Assembly: GCA_945913015.1 (NCBI GenBank)
Contig: CAMECH010000006.1
Location: 1 to 64,000 of the forward strand
Length of the DNA stretch: 64,000 nt
Direction: 5' to 3'
DNA from: an uncultured Bacteroides sp.
GTDB lineage: Bacteria; Bacillota; Clostridia; Lachnospirales; Lachnospiraceae
The notes beneath the pieces were generated by a model. The model had not been told where the DNA came from, made no database searches, and saw only the letters and a program-made list of their open reading frames with translations. Of the stretch, positions 46,558 to 54,602 are shown piece by piece. Position numbers and translations under genes: made by a program. Position 1 is the stretch's first letter, and the number at the start of each line of letters is the position of its first letter.

Positions 46558-48168
46558 TTAATCAAGGAAATCCCTTAACTTACGGCTGCGGCTAGGGTGA
46601 CGGAGTTTGCGGAGTGCTTTCGCCTCAATCTGGCGGATTCTCTCTCTCGTTACATTAAATTCCTTGCCGACTTCCTCAAGTGTTCTTGCCCTTCCGTCAT
46701 CAAGTCCGAAACGCAGTCTTAATACCTTCTGCTCTCTTTCTGTCAGTGTACCGAGCACCTCAACAAGCTGCTCCTTAAGAATAGTGCTTGCTGCCTCTTC
46801 TGCCGGTACAGGTACATTGTCATCCTGAATAAAATCACCGAGATGGCTGTCTTCCTCCTCACCGATTGGTGTTTCAAGTGAAACCGGCTCCTGTGAAATC
46901 TTCTGGATTTCGCGTACTCTTTCTACAGGTATATCCATTTCCTTTGCAATTTCCTCAGGGAACGGCTCACGTCCAAGTTCCTGAAGAAGCTGTCTTGACA
47001 CGCGGAGAAGCTTATTGATTGTCTCAACCATATGAACCGGAATACGGATTGTTCTTGCCTGATCGGCAATGGCTCTTGTAATTGCCTGACGAATCCACCA
47101 TGTTGCATATGTTGAGAACTTAAATCCCTTTCTGAAATCAAACTTATCAACCGCCTTAATAAGTCCGAGATTTCCCTCCTGAATAAGGTCAAGGAAGAGC
47201 ATGCCTCGTCCCACATAGCGCTTTGCAATGCTGACAACAAGACGCAGATTTGCCTCTGCCAGCCTGTTCTTTGCCTCTACATCACCATTTTCCATGCGTT
47301 TTGCAAGTTCAATTTCTTCTTCCGCACTAAGAAGCGGAACTTTACCGATTTCCTTAAGATACATTCTTACAGGATCTTCGATGCTTACGCCTTCCGGAAC
47401 CGACAAATCAATCTTCTCAATATCAATGTCATCTTCAGGATCAATGATTATATCCTCTTCCTCTTCAACATCATCCGACATCTTTACATCTACGTTGTTG
47501 GCTTCAAGGAAATCAAATACCTTCTCAACCTTATCAGCATCAAACTCCGCATCAGTAAACGAATCTATAACATCCTGGTAATCCAGCATATTTTTCTTCT
47601 TTTTTGCCAGAGCAAGCAGCGTCTTGCACTTTTCTTCAAAGCGTACATTAGGATCGTCTGTGACATCCTTTGATTCTTCCTGAGCTTCCGGCTCTTCAGT
47701 AACCGCTGCCTCTTTTTCTGCCTCTTCTGTCTTCTTACGGCCTGCCTTCTTTGTTTTCTTAACAGGTTCCTCTTTTTCCGGTGCTTTTTCCTCAGCCGCC
47801 TTTGCGCCTGATACCTCTGCTACCGATTCTTTTTCTTCCGGCTCCTTTTTTGACACCTCAGCAGTCTTATCTGCTGCTTTTTTAGTTGTTCTCTTCTTTG
47901 GTGCCGGTTTTTCTGCTTTCTCTTCCTTATCTGCAGTATCAGCTTTTTCAACTGTTTCTGCTTTCACGCTCTTTGCCTTCTTTACCGTCTTTGCTGTCTT
48001 TGTCTCTTTCTCTGTCTTTGCCTCTTTTTCTGCCTTGGTCTCTTTTGCCGTCTTTGTCTCTTTTTTAGCAGGCTTTTCCTCTGCCTTCTTAGCTGTTTTT
48101 TTAGCTGTCTTTGCCTTTGTCTCTTCTGTTGTTACCTCTGTTAATGTCTTATCTGCTTTCTTAGCCAT
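46558..48168 (-). CDS. rpoD: RNA polymerase primary sigma factor with long low-complexity N-terminus
   Basis: Principal sigma-70 factor (SigA) of about 536 residues. Roughly the first 190 residues are Lys/Glu/Thr/Ala-rich repeats ([20 protein letters not shown]). A short region-1.1-like segment follows, then the standard regions: 1.2 [16 protein letters not shown], 2 with [23 protein letters not shown] and [16 protein letters not shown], 3 with [11 protein letters not shown], and 4 with [21 protein letters not shown] chose the ATG at 48166-48168, 11 bases after GGAG; an ATG at 48190-48192 is the alternative. It is downstream of dnaG in the macromolecular-synthesis operon order. Confidence 0.95.
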   Translation of the reverse strand: MAKKADKTLTEVTTEETKAKTAKKTAKKAEEKPAKKETKTAKETKAEKEAKTEKETKTAKTVKKAKSVKAETVEKADTADKEEKAEKPAPKKRTTKKAADKTAEVSKKEPEEKESVAEVSGAKAAEEKAPEKEEPVKKTKKAGRKKTEEAEKEAAVTEEPEAQEESKDVTDDPNVRFEEKCKTLLALAKKKKNMLDYQDVIDSFTDAEFDADKVEKVFDFLEANNVDVKMSDDVEEEEDIIIDPEDDIDIEKIDLSVPEGVSIEDPVRMYLKEIGKVPLLSAEEEIELAKRMENGDVEAKNRLAEANLRLVVSIAKRYVGRGMLFLDLIQEGNLGLIKAVDKFDFRKGFKFSTYATWWIRQAITRAIADQARTIRIPVHMVETINKLLRVSRQLLQELGREPFPEEIAKEMDIPVERVREIQKISQEPVSLETPIGEEEDSHLGDFIQDDNVPVPAEEAASTILKEQLVEVLGTLTEREQKVLRLRFGLDDGRARTLEEVGKEFNVTRERIRQIEAKALRKLRHPSRSRKLRDFLD

Positions 48169-48192
48169 AATGTCTCTTACTCCTCTTTGCAT

Positions 48193-49944
48193 TTACAAAT
48201 GTATTTGAATATTTTGAATTTCTTTTTGTTCCTTTATTATCTTCTGAAGCTCAGACATGTCTGTAACATTCCTGCTTCTCACATCAAGACTGTTTTTCTT
48301 GATTTTCTGAACTGTCTGGTTCAGTGCTCTTGCACGTTCCATATCGCTCAATTCCTCTGCAAGCTCCCTGCTGAATATTGATGCAACCTTTCTTTGCTCC
48401 TCCTCATTATCAAATGTGCTGATAATCGAGGCCGGATTAAGTCTGCCTTCCTCAAGCTGCGCATACAGCTTCACCGCGACCTCATGAAACGGTTCCTCCA
48501 CAAAATCGTCCGGCGTTACAAATTTTGCGACCTTCGGAAACAGCGATAAATCCTGTGACAGCCACGTAAGAAGAATCTTTTGTGCCTGACTTGTCCCATC
48601 TTCCTTTTCTTTCTTTGAAGATGGTGTCACCGGTTTCACATTTTCCTTTACCAGACCTATTTTATTGCCATAGTTGCCAACCATTTTTCTTAAGGCATCC
48701 ATAGAAATCATATATTTTGAAGCAACTGCCTCAATATAATTATTGCGTTCAAGCTCTTCCTGAAATTCAACTATTTTCTTGGAAACTTCTGTAAAAAACT
48801 TCGTTTTGCTCTCAGGGTCCTGCAAATCAAAGTTTTTCTCAAGCGCCTCTATTTCATACATGAAGCTGTTCTGCGCATTGTTAATCCTCTCCTGAAATGC
48901 TTCGGCTCCCATCCCTTTAATAAATTCATCGGGGTCCTTATACGGCTTCATATTGATTACCTTTGTGGTAAGTCCTGACTCCTTTAATATCGGAATTGCC
49001 CTGAGTGCCGCCTTTACACCTGCTCCGTCACTGTCATATGTTATAAGCACCTGATCGGTATAACGTTTCATAAGAGATGCCTGTCCCGGCGTAAGTGCTG
49101 TTCCAAGCGACGCAACCGCCTGATTAAAGCCCGCCTGGTGAAGTGATATTACATCCATATATCCCTCACATATAATTATGTTCGGTTTTCTTGATGTCCT
49201 TGCAAAATTCAATCCGTATAAATTACGGCTTTTGTCAAACAGCTTAGTCTCAGGTGAATTAAGATATTTAGGTTTGCCGTCTCCCATTACGCGTCCGCCG
49301 AATCCTATAACCCTGTTATTCATGTCCATAATAGGAAACATAACACGATTCCAGAACTTGTCCGTCACTTTATTGCCATCGTAGGTAAACAGCCCTGTTT
49401 CTTTTAAAATATCATCTTTATACCCTTTGCTTTTCATGTATTTATACAAATCATCACTGTACATACTTGAATAGCCAAGGCCAAAGCGTTGTATCGTCTC
49501 ATCACTCAGTTCACGCTTTTTCAGATAATTCATTGCGACACTGCCGTTCTGCGATTTGAGCTGATGGAAGAAATAAACCGCCGCCAGCTTGTTTATTTCA
49601 AGAAGCTGCGACTTTATATCCCTGTTTCTTCTATCCTCAGCCGACTCTTCAACCTCCGGCAGTTCAATTCCCACTCTGTCTGCCAGAAATTTTACAGCCT
49701 CCATAAATGAATAATTTTCATATTCCATTATAAAGGTTATTACATTTCCTCCTGCGCCACAGCCAAAGCAGTAATACATCTGCTTTACCGGCGATACGGA
49801 AAACGAACCTGACTTTTCATTATGAAACGGACACAGACCAAAATAGTTGCTTCCGCTTTTTTTTAACTTTACGTATCCCGAAATAACATCAACAATGTCA
49901 TTCCGGGAACGCACTTCTTCAATTAGTTCTTCCGGATACCTCAT
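48193..49944 (-). CDS. dnaG: DNA primase
   Basis: Synthesises RNA primers at the replication fork; 583 residues. It has an N-terminal CHC2 zinc finger (CPFHNEKSGSF ... YYCFGCGAGG), the RNA polymerase domain with RVMFPIMDMNNRVIGFGGR, and Toprim IICEGYMDVISLHQAG and LITYDSDGAG. The C-terminal DnaB-binding region is less conserved. It follows dgt and precedes rpoD. Its stop is one base from the upstream candidate rpoD ATG (TAAATG). Confidence 0.96.
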   Translation of the reverse strand: MRYPEELIEEVRSRNDIVDVISGYVKLKKSGSNYFGLCPFHNEKSGSFSVSPVKQMYYCFGCGAGGNVITFIMEYENYSFMEAVKFLADRVGIELPEVEESAEDRRNRDIKSQLLEINKLAAVYFFHQLKSQNGSVAMNYLKKRELSDETIQRFGLGYSSMYSDDLYKYMKSKGYKDDILKETGLFTYDGNKVTDKFWNRVMFPIMDMNNRVIGFGGRVMGDGKPKYLNSPETKLFDKSRNLYGLNFARTSRKPNIIICEGYMDVISLHQAGFNQAVASLGTALTPGQASLMKRYTDQVLITYDSDGAGVKAALRAIPILKESGLTTKVINMKPYKDPDEFIKGMGAEAFQERINNAQNSFMYEIEALEKNFDLQDPESKTKFFTEVSKKIVEFQEELERNNYIEAVASKYMISMDALRKMVGNYGNKIGLVKENVKPVTPSSKKEKEDGTSQAQKILLTWLSQDLSLFPKVAKFVTPDDFVEEPFHEVAVKLYAQLEEGRLNPASIISTFDNEEEQRKVASIFSRELAEELSDMERARALNQTVQKIKKNSLDVRSRNVTDMSELQKIIKEQKEIQNIQIHL

Positions 49945-49986
49945 AAAAATCCTCTTTTTGGAGCATTTACCAAAACCTTCTGTTAT

Positions 49987-51015
49987 TTATATTTTCCATG
50001 ACTTCGGCACATATATTTCCTCAAAACGTGCAACTGAATACTGGTCGCTCATGCCTGCTATGTAGTCACATACAACTCTCTCCTTGGACTGCCCGCATTC
50101 ATTAATGAAACGCAGGTAGTTAGGCGGAAGCTCATCCACATTTTTTACATAATATGAATACAGCTCCGTTATAAGCTTATACACCTTTTCTTCTTCCGAT
50201 TTTGCCTGCGGATTCCTGTAAAGACTGTCAAACATAAACTGCCTGAGTGATTTCATGGCATGTTCAACATCCTCCGACATGCAAATATCATCTTTATCAT
50301 AGCTGTTAAATATAATATCATTAATAAGCGTATTAAGGCGTGTCTTTGTGCTGTTACCGAGTATGTCCGAATATTCCTTCGGGACATCATCTTCTTTAAA
50401 TATTTTTGCGCGGATTGCATCATCAATATCATGATTAATATATGCAATCTTATCAGAAAGACGCACAACCTTTCCCTCAAGTGTCGAAGGCATTCCTGCT
50501 GTCCTGTGATTAAGTATTCCGTCTCTTACTTCCTTGGTCAGATTCAGCCCTCTTCCGTCTTTTTCAAGAAATTCCACTGTGCGGATACTCTGCTTATAAT
50601 GGCTGAACCCTTCCGGACAAAGCGCATTCAGCGTTCTTTCACCTGCATGACCGAACGGCGTATGTCCAAGGTCATGTCCGAGTGCAATTGCTTCCGTAAG
50701 GTCTTCATTCAGGCGAAGCGCCCTTGAAATGCTTCTCGCGATCTGTGCCACTTCAAGTGTATGTGTAAGTCTTGTGCGATAATGGTCACCTTCGGGTGCA
50801 AGAAAAACCTGTGTCTTATGCTTCAGTCTGCGAAATGATTTGCAGTGGATTATTCTGTCGCGGTCACGCTGGTAAATCGTACGAATCTGACACGGTTCCT
50901 CCGGGCGGTCTCTTCCCTGCGACTCATCACTAAATGCTGCAAAACGGCTGAAATACAGGTGTTCTTTTTTTTCCTGTTCCTCTCTTATGTTTATTCCCAA
51001 ATCGTTTGTATTCAT
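49987..51015 (-). CDS. dgt: Deoxyguanosinetriphosphate triphosphohydrolase-like protein
   Basis: HD-domain dNTP triphosphohydrolase of 342 residues. It has RTRLTHTLEVAQIARSISRAL and AIALGHDLGHTPFGHAGE, with the HD metal residues, followed by LNHRTAGMPSTLEG and LSDKIAYINHDIDDA. It removes triphosphate from dNTPs in relatives. It is the first gene of the dgt-dnaG-rpoD-trmK-nif3-kinase run; no clear promoter was identified, only an AT-rich region before it. Confidence 0.92.
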   Translation of the reverse strand: MNTNDLGINIREEQEKKEHLYFSRFAAFSDESQGRDRPEEPCQIRTIYQRDRDRIIHCKSFRRLKHKTQVFLAPEGDHYRTRLTHTLEVAQIARSISRALRLNEDLTEAIALGHDLGHTPFGHAGERTLNALCPEGFSHYKQSIRTVEFLEKDGRGLNLTKEVRDGILNHRTAGMPSTLEGKVVRLSDKIAYINHDIDDAIRAKIFKEDDVPKEYSDILGNSTKTRLNTLINDIIFNSYDKDDICMSEDVEHAMKSLRQFMFDSLYRNPQAKSEEEKVYKLITELYSYYVKNVDELPPNYLRFINECGQSKERVVCDYIAGMSDQYSVARFEEIYVPKSWKI

Positions 51016-51101
51016 ACATTTCGCCCTTCTTATTATTTACGCTACATTATTTATATTCTGCGTTTTTTTAATATTTCCTTTTTTTATTTTAAAAAATTTA
51101 T

Positions 51102-51458
51102 TTATCCCGCTATTCCTCCGACAGCCCCACCTGCCATGCATGCTGCAAGTGCCTTGACAATATCCGAAGGTGAAGCATGTATACCTTTATTTATTATCAG
51201 TGATACAAATGTAAGCACGGCAAAATAAAGCACGCCCATCACAATTCCTCTGATAAGCCTTTTTGACTGTGTGCTTTTTGCAATAAGAAATCCTCCCAGT
51301 GCCGATGATATTACATATATTGCAATTATTCCCAGATATGTCTGTGACTCACTCAGCTTAAGCTTATACATTATAAGCGCCATCAGTAACACCAGTATTA
51401 AGCTTGCAATGTATGAAGCTACAAGCGCCTTTACAGTTCTTATCACATTTTCTTTCAT
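51102..51458 (-). CDS. TIGR04086 family membrane protein
   Basis: About 118 residues with four hydrophobic segments, starting MKENVIRTVKALVASYIASL. The glycine-rich second half has SSALGGFLIAKSTQSKRLIRG and the end AACMAGGAVGGIAG. This matches the small conserved membrane family TIGR04086 of Clostridia, function unknown. GGGGG lies six bases before the ATG at 51456-51458. Its promoter overlaps that of the divergent corC-like gene. Confidence 0.8.
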   Translation of the reverse strand: MKENVIRTVKALVASYIASLILVLLMALIMYKLKLSESQTYLGIIAIYVISSALGGFLIAKSTQSKRLIRGIVMGVLYFAVLTFVSLIINKGIHASPSDIVKALAACMAGGAVGGIAG

Positions 51459-51494
51459 GATATTCCCCCATTCCACAATATTTTACATACGCTT

Positions 51495-51523
51495 AATATA
51501 TATTATATTGACAAGATATTCAA
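51495..51523 (-). promoter_or_regulatory. Promoter of the TIGR04086 gene
   Basis: Minus-strand TTGAAT (51518-51523) and TATATT (51495-51500) with a 17-base spacer. It overlaps the plus-strand promoter at 51508-51536. Confidence 0.6.
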
Positions 51524-51536
51524 AATAAGTTAAAAT
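51508..51536 (+). promoter_or_regulatory. Promoter of the corC-like gene
   Basis: TTGACA (51508-51513) and TAAAAT (51531-51536) with a 17-base spacer, 40 bases before the TTG start. Confidence 0.8.
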
Positions 51537-51576
51537 TATGAAACATTTATATTTTATTAAAAAGGAGTGATAATTT

Positions 51577-52836
51577 TTGGACCCCAGTAGTGTCTTACAA
51601 CTCGTAATCATTGTTATTTTATTAGTTCTTTCAGCATTCTTCTCGTCTGCTGAGACAGCGTTCATGTCTGTAAACCGTATCAGAATTAAAACGCTTGTTG
51701 ATGACGGCGACAAAAAGGCTGCCAAAGTAGCATCCATTCTTGACAACACGTCTAAGATGCTAAGTGCCATACTAATCGGCAACAACATCGTTAATATTTT
51801 TGCTTCATCACTGACAACCACCTTAGTAGCAAGATATTTTAACAGCTCGGCAGTAGGTATTGCCACAGGTACACTTACTCTTATAGTTCTTATATTTGGT
51901 GAAATAACACCTAAGACGATGGCAACCGTGCATGCGGAACGCATTGCATTTTTGTACGCTGACATAATTGCATTTATAATGGTTATATTTACTCCGATAA
52001 TTTTTATTGTAAATGGTCTTGCTTCCGTTCTCTTAAAGCTTTTCAGGATTAACACAACCAATCCGAAAAACGCCATGACTGAGAATGAGATTCGTACAAT
52101 TGTCGAAGAAAGTTATGAAGATGGCGAAATCGAAACCGAAGAAAAGCAGATGATTAACAATGTGTTTGATTTTGGAGATGCGCTTGCAAAAGATATCATG
52201 ATTCCGAGAATCGACATGACAATGGCTGACATAAACAGCACATATGAGGACATCATTGAGCTTTTCAAGCAGAATAAATACACACGTTTTCCGATATATG
52301 ACGGTTCCACGGATAATGTAGTCGGTATTCTTAACATCAAAGACCTTTTACTCTATGATGCCAAGGAAGGCTTTTGCATTCGCGATATTATGCGCGAACC
52401 ATATTTTACATACGAATATAAAAATACCGCAAAGCTTTTGGAAGATTTGCGGAGCACTTCCAACACAATTGCCATTGTAATTGATGAATATGGCTCAACA
52501 GTCGGTATCATCACTCTTGAAGACCTTCTCGAAGAGATTGTCGGTGAAATACGTGATGAATATGATGATGATGAGAAGGATGATATTGAGAAAATTTCCG
52601 ATAAACAATACCACCTCAATGGCTCTACCAAGCTTGATGATATTAATGATCTTCTTAATACTCATTTTGAGTCAGACGAATATGATTCAATAGGCGGATT
52701 TATCATTGAACAGCTTGACCGTTTTCCTGAAAAAGGCGATAAGCTTGAATTTCCTGATATGACCATCCTTGTCACTTCAACAACCAATAAGCGTGTTGAT
52801 TCTGTTTTACTGACGCTTAAGGATAACGAATTATAA
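51577..52836 (+). CDS. CNNM/CorC-family (hemolysin-like) membrane protein
   Basis: A 419-residue protein. An N-terminal DUF21/CNNM domain with about four membrane segments (SSAETAFMSVNRIRIK, IGNNIVNIF, FGEITPKTMA) is followed by two CBS domains (IMIPRIDMTMADINS, FPIYDGSTDNVVGIL, VIDEYGSTVGIITLEDLLEE) and a C-terminal CorC_HlyC domain (FPEKGDKLEF). Relatives are linked to magnesium or cobalt efflux; the hemolysin name is historic. The TTG start at 51577 has AAGGAG upstream. The gene has its own promoter and terminator. Confidence 0.92.
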   Translation: MDPSSVLQLVIIVILLVLSAFFSSAETAFMSVNRIRIKTLVDDGDKKAAKVASILDNTSKMLSAILIGNNIVNIFASSLTTTLVARYFNSSAVGIATGTLTLIVLIFGEITPKTMATVHAERIAFLYADIIAFIMVIFTPIIFIVNGLASVLLKLFRINTTNPKNAMTENEIRTIVEESYEDGEIETEEKQMINNVFDFGDALAKDIMIPRIDMTMADINSTYEDIIELFKQNKYTRFPIYDGSTDNVVGILNIKDLLLYDAKEGFCIRDIMREPYFTYEYKNTAKLLEDLRSTSNTIAIVIDEYGSTVGIITLEDLLEEIVGEIRDEYDDDEKDDIEKISDKQYHLNGSTKLDDINDLLNTHFESDEYDSIGGFIIEQLDRFPEKGDKLEFPDMTILVTSTTNKRVDSVLLTLKDNEL

Positions 52837-52848
52837 TAATATTATTTA

Positions 52849-52883
52849 TGGGAACACCTCTCATACAGGCGTTCCCATTTTTT
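52849..52883 (+). terminator. Terminator of the corC-like gene
   Basis: GGGAAC-A-CCT (52850-52859) pairs with AGG-C-GTTCCC (52867-52876), followed by ATTTTTT on plus. It lies 13 bases after the stop codon. Confidence 0.88.
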
Positions 52884-52893
52884 ATACGTATTT

Positions 52894-53514
52894 TTATATG
52901 CTTACAGCCCTGTTTTCGGATAAGGCGCTTTTTTTGTGCGGCACTATTGCCGCACCCGACACAATATAACCTCCGAAGCTGCTTTCGCTGCGCTTATATT
53001 TCTTCATATTTACAGCATATATTGTTAATATACCGCAGTCAGAAACCGTGTTATACCATTCCTCTGCCTCAATCATCGGAATCGATATTGTTACCGCATT
53101 GTAGTCTGAAAATGAATTGAGTATCTCCTCAACTGCATTTCTTATATCATCAGTTTTTTGAAGCCGGTCCGATGCATCACTGTAATTATGCCACTTATCC
53201 TCTCCTCCGTGTCTTACCCAGAAGCCATTATTATCTGTCACAAGCATCACCGGAAAATCTTCTTCCCCGACATCTGCAGTTCTTTTTACTTCATCAAGGA
53301 ACAGTTCAAACGCTTTTTTATGTTCTATGTATGAATTGTTTTTGTCAACAACAAAGCTTAGGCTTATGCTGTCCTGCGCTGCCGTATCAAAAATATTATT
53401 TAACAGTATTTTTCTGTACTGCATGCAGGAGAGCATATCAAGCTGCAATTCGAGCTGTATCACAGCCACCATCATAAGCATAATAAACACATTTGCAAAA
53501 TCAGTAAGTTTCAT
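52894..53514 (-). CDS. Tad-like cluster protein with one N-terminal membrane segment (TadE/G-like?)
   Basis: About 206 residues; last gene of the pilus-like cluster. One N-terminal hydrophobic helix (FANVFIMLMMVAVIQLELQLD) is followed by an extracytoplasmic-looking domain of mixed composition (EHKKAFELFLDEVKRTADVG, VTISIPMIEAEEWYN). I do not recognise a domain; position and topology suggest a minor pseudopilin or TadE/TadG-like role. I chose the ATG at 53512-53514, 11 bases after GGAGG and overlapping the upstream gene; an ATG 18 bases upstream is possible. Confidence 0.6.
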   Translation of the reverse strand: MKLTDFANVFIMLMMVAVIQLELQLDMLSCMQYRKILLNNIFDTAAQDSISLSFVVDKNNSYIEHKKAFELFLDEVKRTADVGEEDFPVMLVTDNNGFWVRHGGEDKWHNYSDASDRLQKTDDIRNAVEEILNSFSDYNAVTISIPMIEAEEWYNTVSDCGILTIYAVNMKKYKRSESSFGGYIVSGAAIVPHKKSALSENRAVSI

Positions 53515-53944
53515 TGCGGATATAGCCTCCATATGTACATACGGCATCTGCGCTTCCGTATTTACCGCTCTTTAACACAAGCACCTTAAAATACTCATCC
53601 TTACGAAATCCGTAATCTCTGTTATTTTCATAGATTTCGCGTTCTATGTCACTTATGTCATATTCTGCATCTGTCTGTTCTTTACCGCTCACTCCGTGTA
53701 TAACATGTGTCATCTTAATCTGCCTGCGCCCGCTAAGCCCATCTATCTGTCTCTTATAAAGCTCCAGCATATCCTTTGTTATTCTGCCGGTATTCCTCAC
53801 AGAATCAACAAACTCCACCGTCTTTTCCGTGACATACATCTGCTGCACATATTCGGTTCTTTTTTCTGCATACATAAACGGAATTATGAACATAAGCACC
53901 ACACAGACCATAATTGATACAATACGTCCAAATGCGTTCTCCAA
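53501..53944 (-). CDS. Tad-like cluster protein with one N-terminal membrane segment
   Basis: A 147-residue protein with a TTG start at 53942-53944, eight bases after GGGAGG. An N-terminal hydrophobic helix (IVSIMVCVVLMFIIPFMYA) precedes a charged soluble domain (KRTEYVQQMYVTEKTVEFVD, TRIGRITKDML-like region, MTHVIHGVSGKEQ). Function is unrecognised. A TadE-like or minor pilin role is a guess from context. It overlaps the next gene and lies five bases after the 54-residue gene. Confidence 0.6.
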   Translation of the reverse strand: MENAFGRIVSIMVCVVLMFIIPFMYAEKRTEYVQQMYVTEKTVEFVDSVRNTGRITKDMLELYKRQIDGLSGRRQIKMTHVIHGVSGKEQTDAEYDISDIEREIYENNRDYGFRKDEYFKVLVLKSGKYGSADAVCTYGGYIRNETY

Positions 53945-53949
53945 CAGTC

Positions 53950-54114
53950 CTACCTCCCGCTTTCAAAATACTGTATCCGCTCGTTCATCATAGAATTCAG
54001 AAGAGCTGCATCTGCATTTACAAGGTCATTCCTGCAAATCATCCACAACCGTACTGCCACTGTAAAAATCAGCACGGCAGCCATCATTTCCAGAGCATGC
54101 ATTATATTATCCAT
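53950..54114 (-). CDS. 54-residue single-span membrane protein in the Tad-like cluster
   Basis: A short gene with a strong ribosome site: GGAGG then CAAT before ATG at 54112-54114. The protein begins MDNIMHALEMMAAVLIFTVAV, one hydrophobic helix, then RLWMICRNDLVNADAALLNS and a charged end. Size and topology resemble small Flp-type pilins or accessory proteins, but there is no clear cleavage motif. The stop is five bases from the next start, as expected for an operon member. Confidence 0.65.
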   Translation of the reverse strand: MDNIMHALEMMAAVLIFTVAVRLWMICRNDLVNADAALLNSMMNERIQYFESGR

Positions 54115-54140
54115 ATTGCCTCCGTATTAATATCCAACTG

Positions 54141-54590
54141 TCAGTTTTGTACAAATTTAATTCCCACAATTGTACTGTTGCTGTCTCTTATTATCTTACC
54201 CGTAAATCTGGCAGTCGGATTTATATAATCAGCGGCAGTTATCGTCTTCCCCACCTTATATTCATTATTTGATGTTTTGGTGAGCTTTCCCGTAACTTCA
54301 TCCACAGCATAATGATATGATGTAGTCTGCTTTTTTGTAGTCACCACAATGCCAATCGTTTCATTGCGGAACTTTCTGATAACATTAATCACTTCACTTC
54401 CTGAAACTTCAGTGGCATCGTAAATCACCTTATCGTTCTCAAGAAATTCATTGTTAAGCTTGCTTATCTGATTTGCACCTGCCGTTGCCGAATCCTTAGC
54501 CTCCTTTGCTATAAAAAATCCAAGGCTGATTATAAGGCACGTAACAATTGTGCCTGCTGCAAGCATAAGTCCTTTTAAACTATTTTCCAT
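54141..54590 (-). CDS. Pilin-like protein with N-terminal hydrophobic helix
   Basis: A 149-residue protein. The N-terminus MENSLKGLMLAAGTIVTCLI is a short polar lead followed by a hydrophobic helix of about 22 residues, then AKEAKDSATAGANQISKLNNEF, a helical extension as in pilins or pseudopilins. The C-terminal beta-like region (NEYKVGKTITAADYINPTAR, FTGKIIRDSNSTIVGIKFV) could be the exposed domain. No canonical GFxxxE or Flp processing site is seen. It directly follows the membrane platform gene, a usual position for a pilin. Confidence 0.6.
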   Translation of the reverse strand: MENSLKGLMLAAGTIVTCLIISLGFFIAKEAKDSATAGANQISKLNNEFLENDKVIYDATEVSGSEVINVIRKFRNETIGIVVTTKKQTTSYHYAVDEVTGKLTKTSNNEYKVGKTITAADYINPTARFTGKIIRDSNSTIVGIKFVQN

Positions 54591-54602
54591 ATATTCTGCT
54601 CC

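Noticed and set aside
52925..52965. GTGCGGCA/TGCCGCAC hairpin as a terminator
   Set aside because: It lies inside the coding sequence of the last Tad-like gene and has no properly placed T tract for it.
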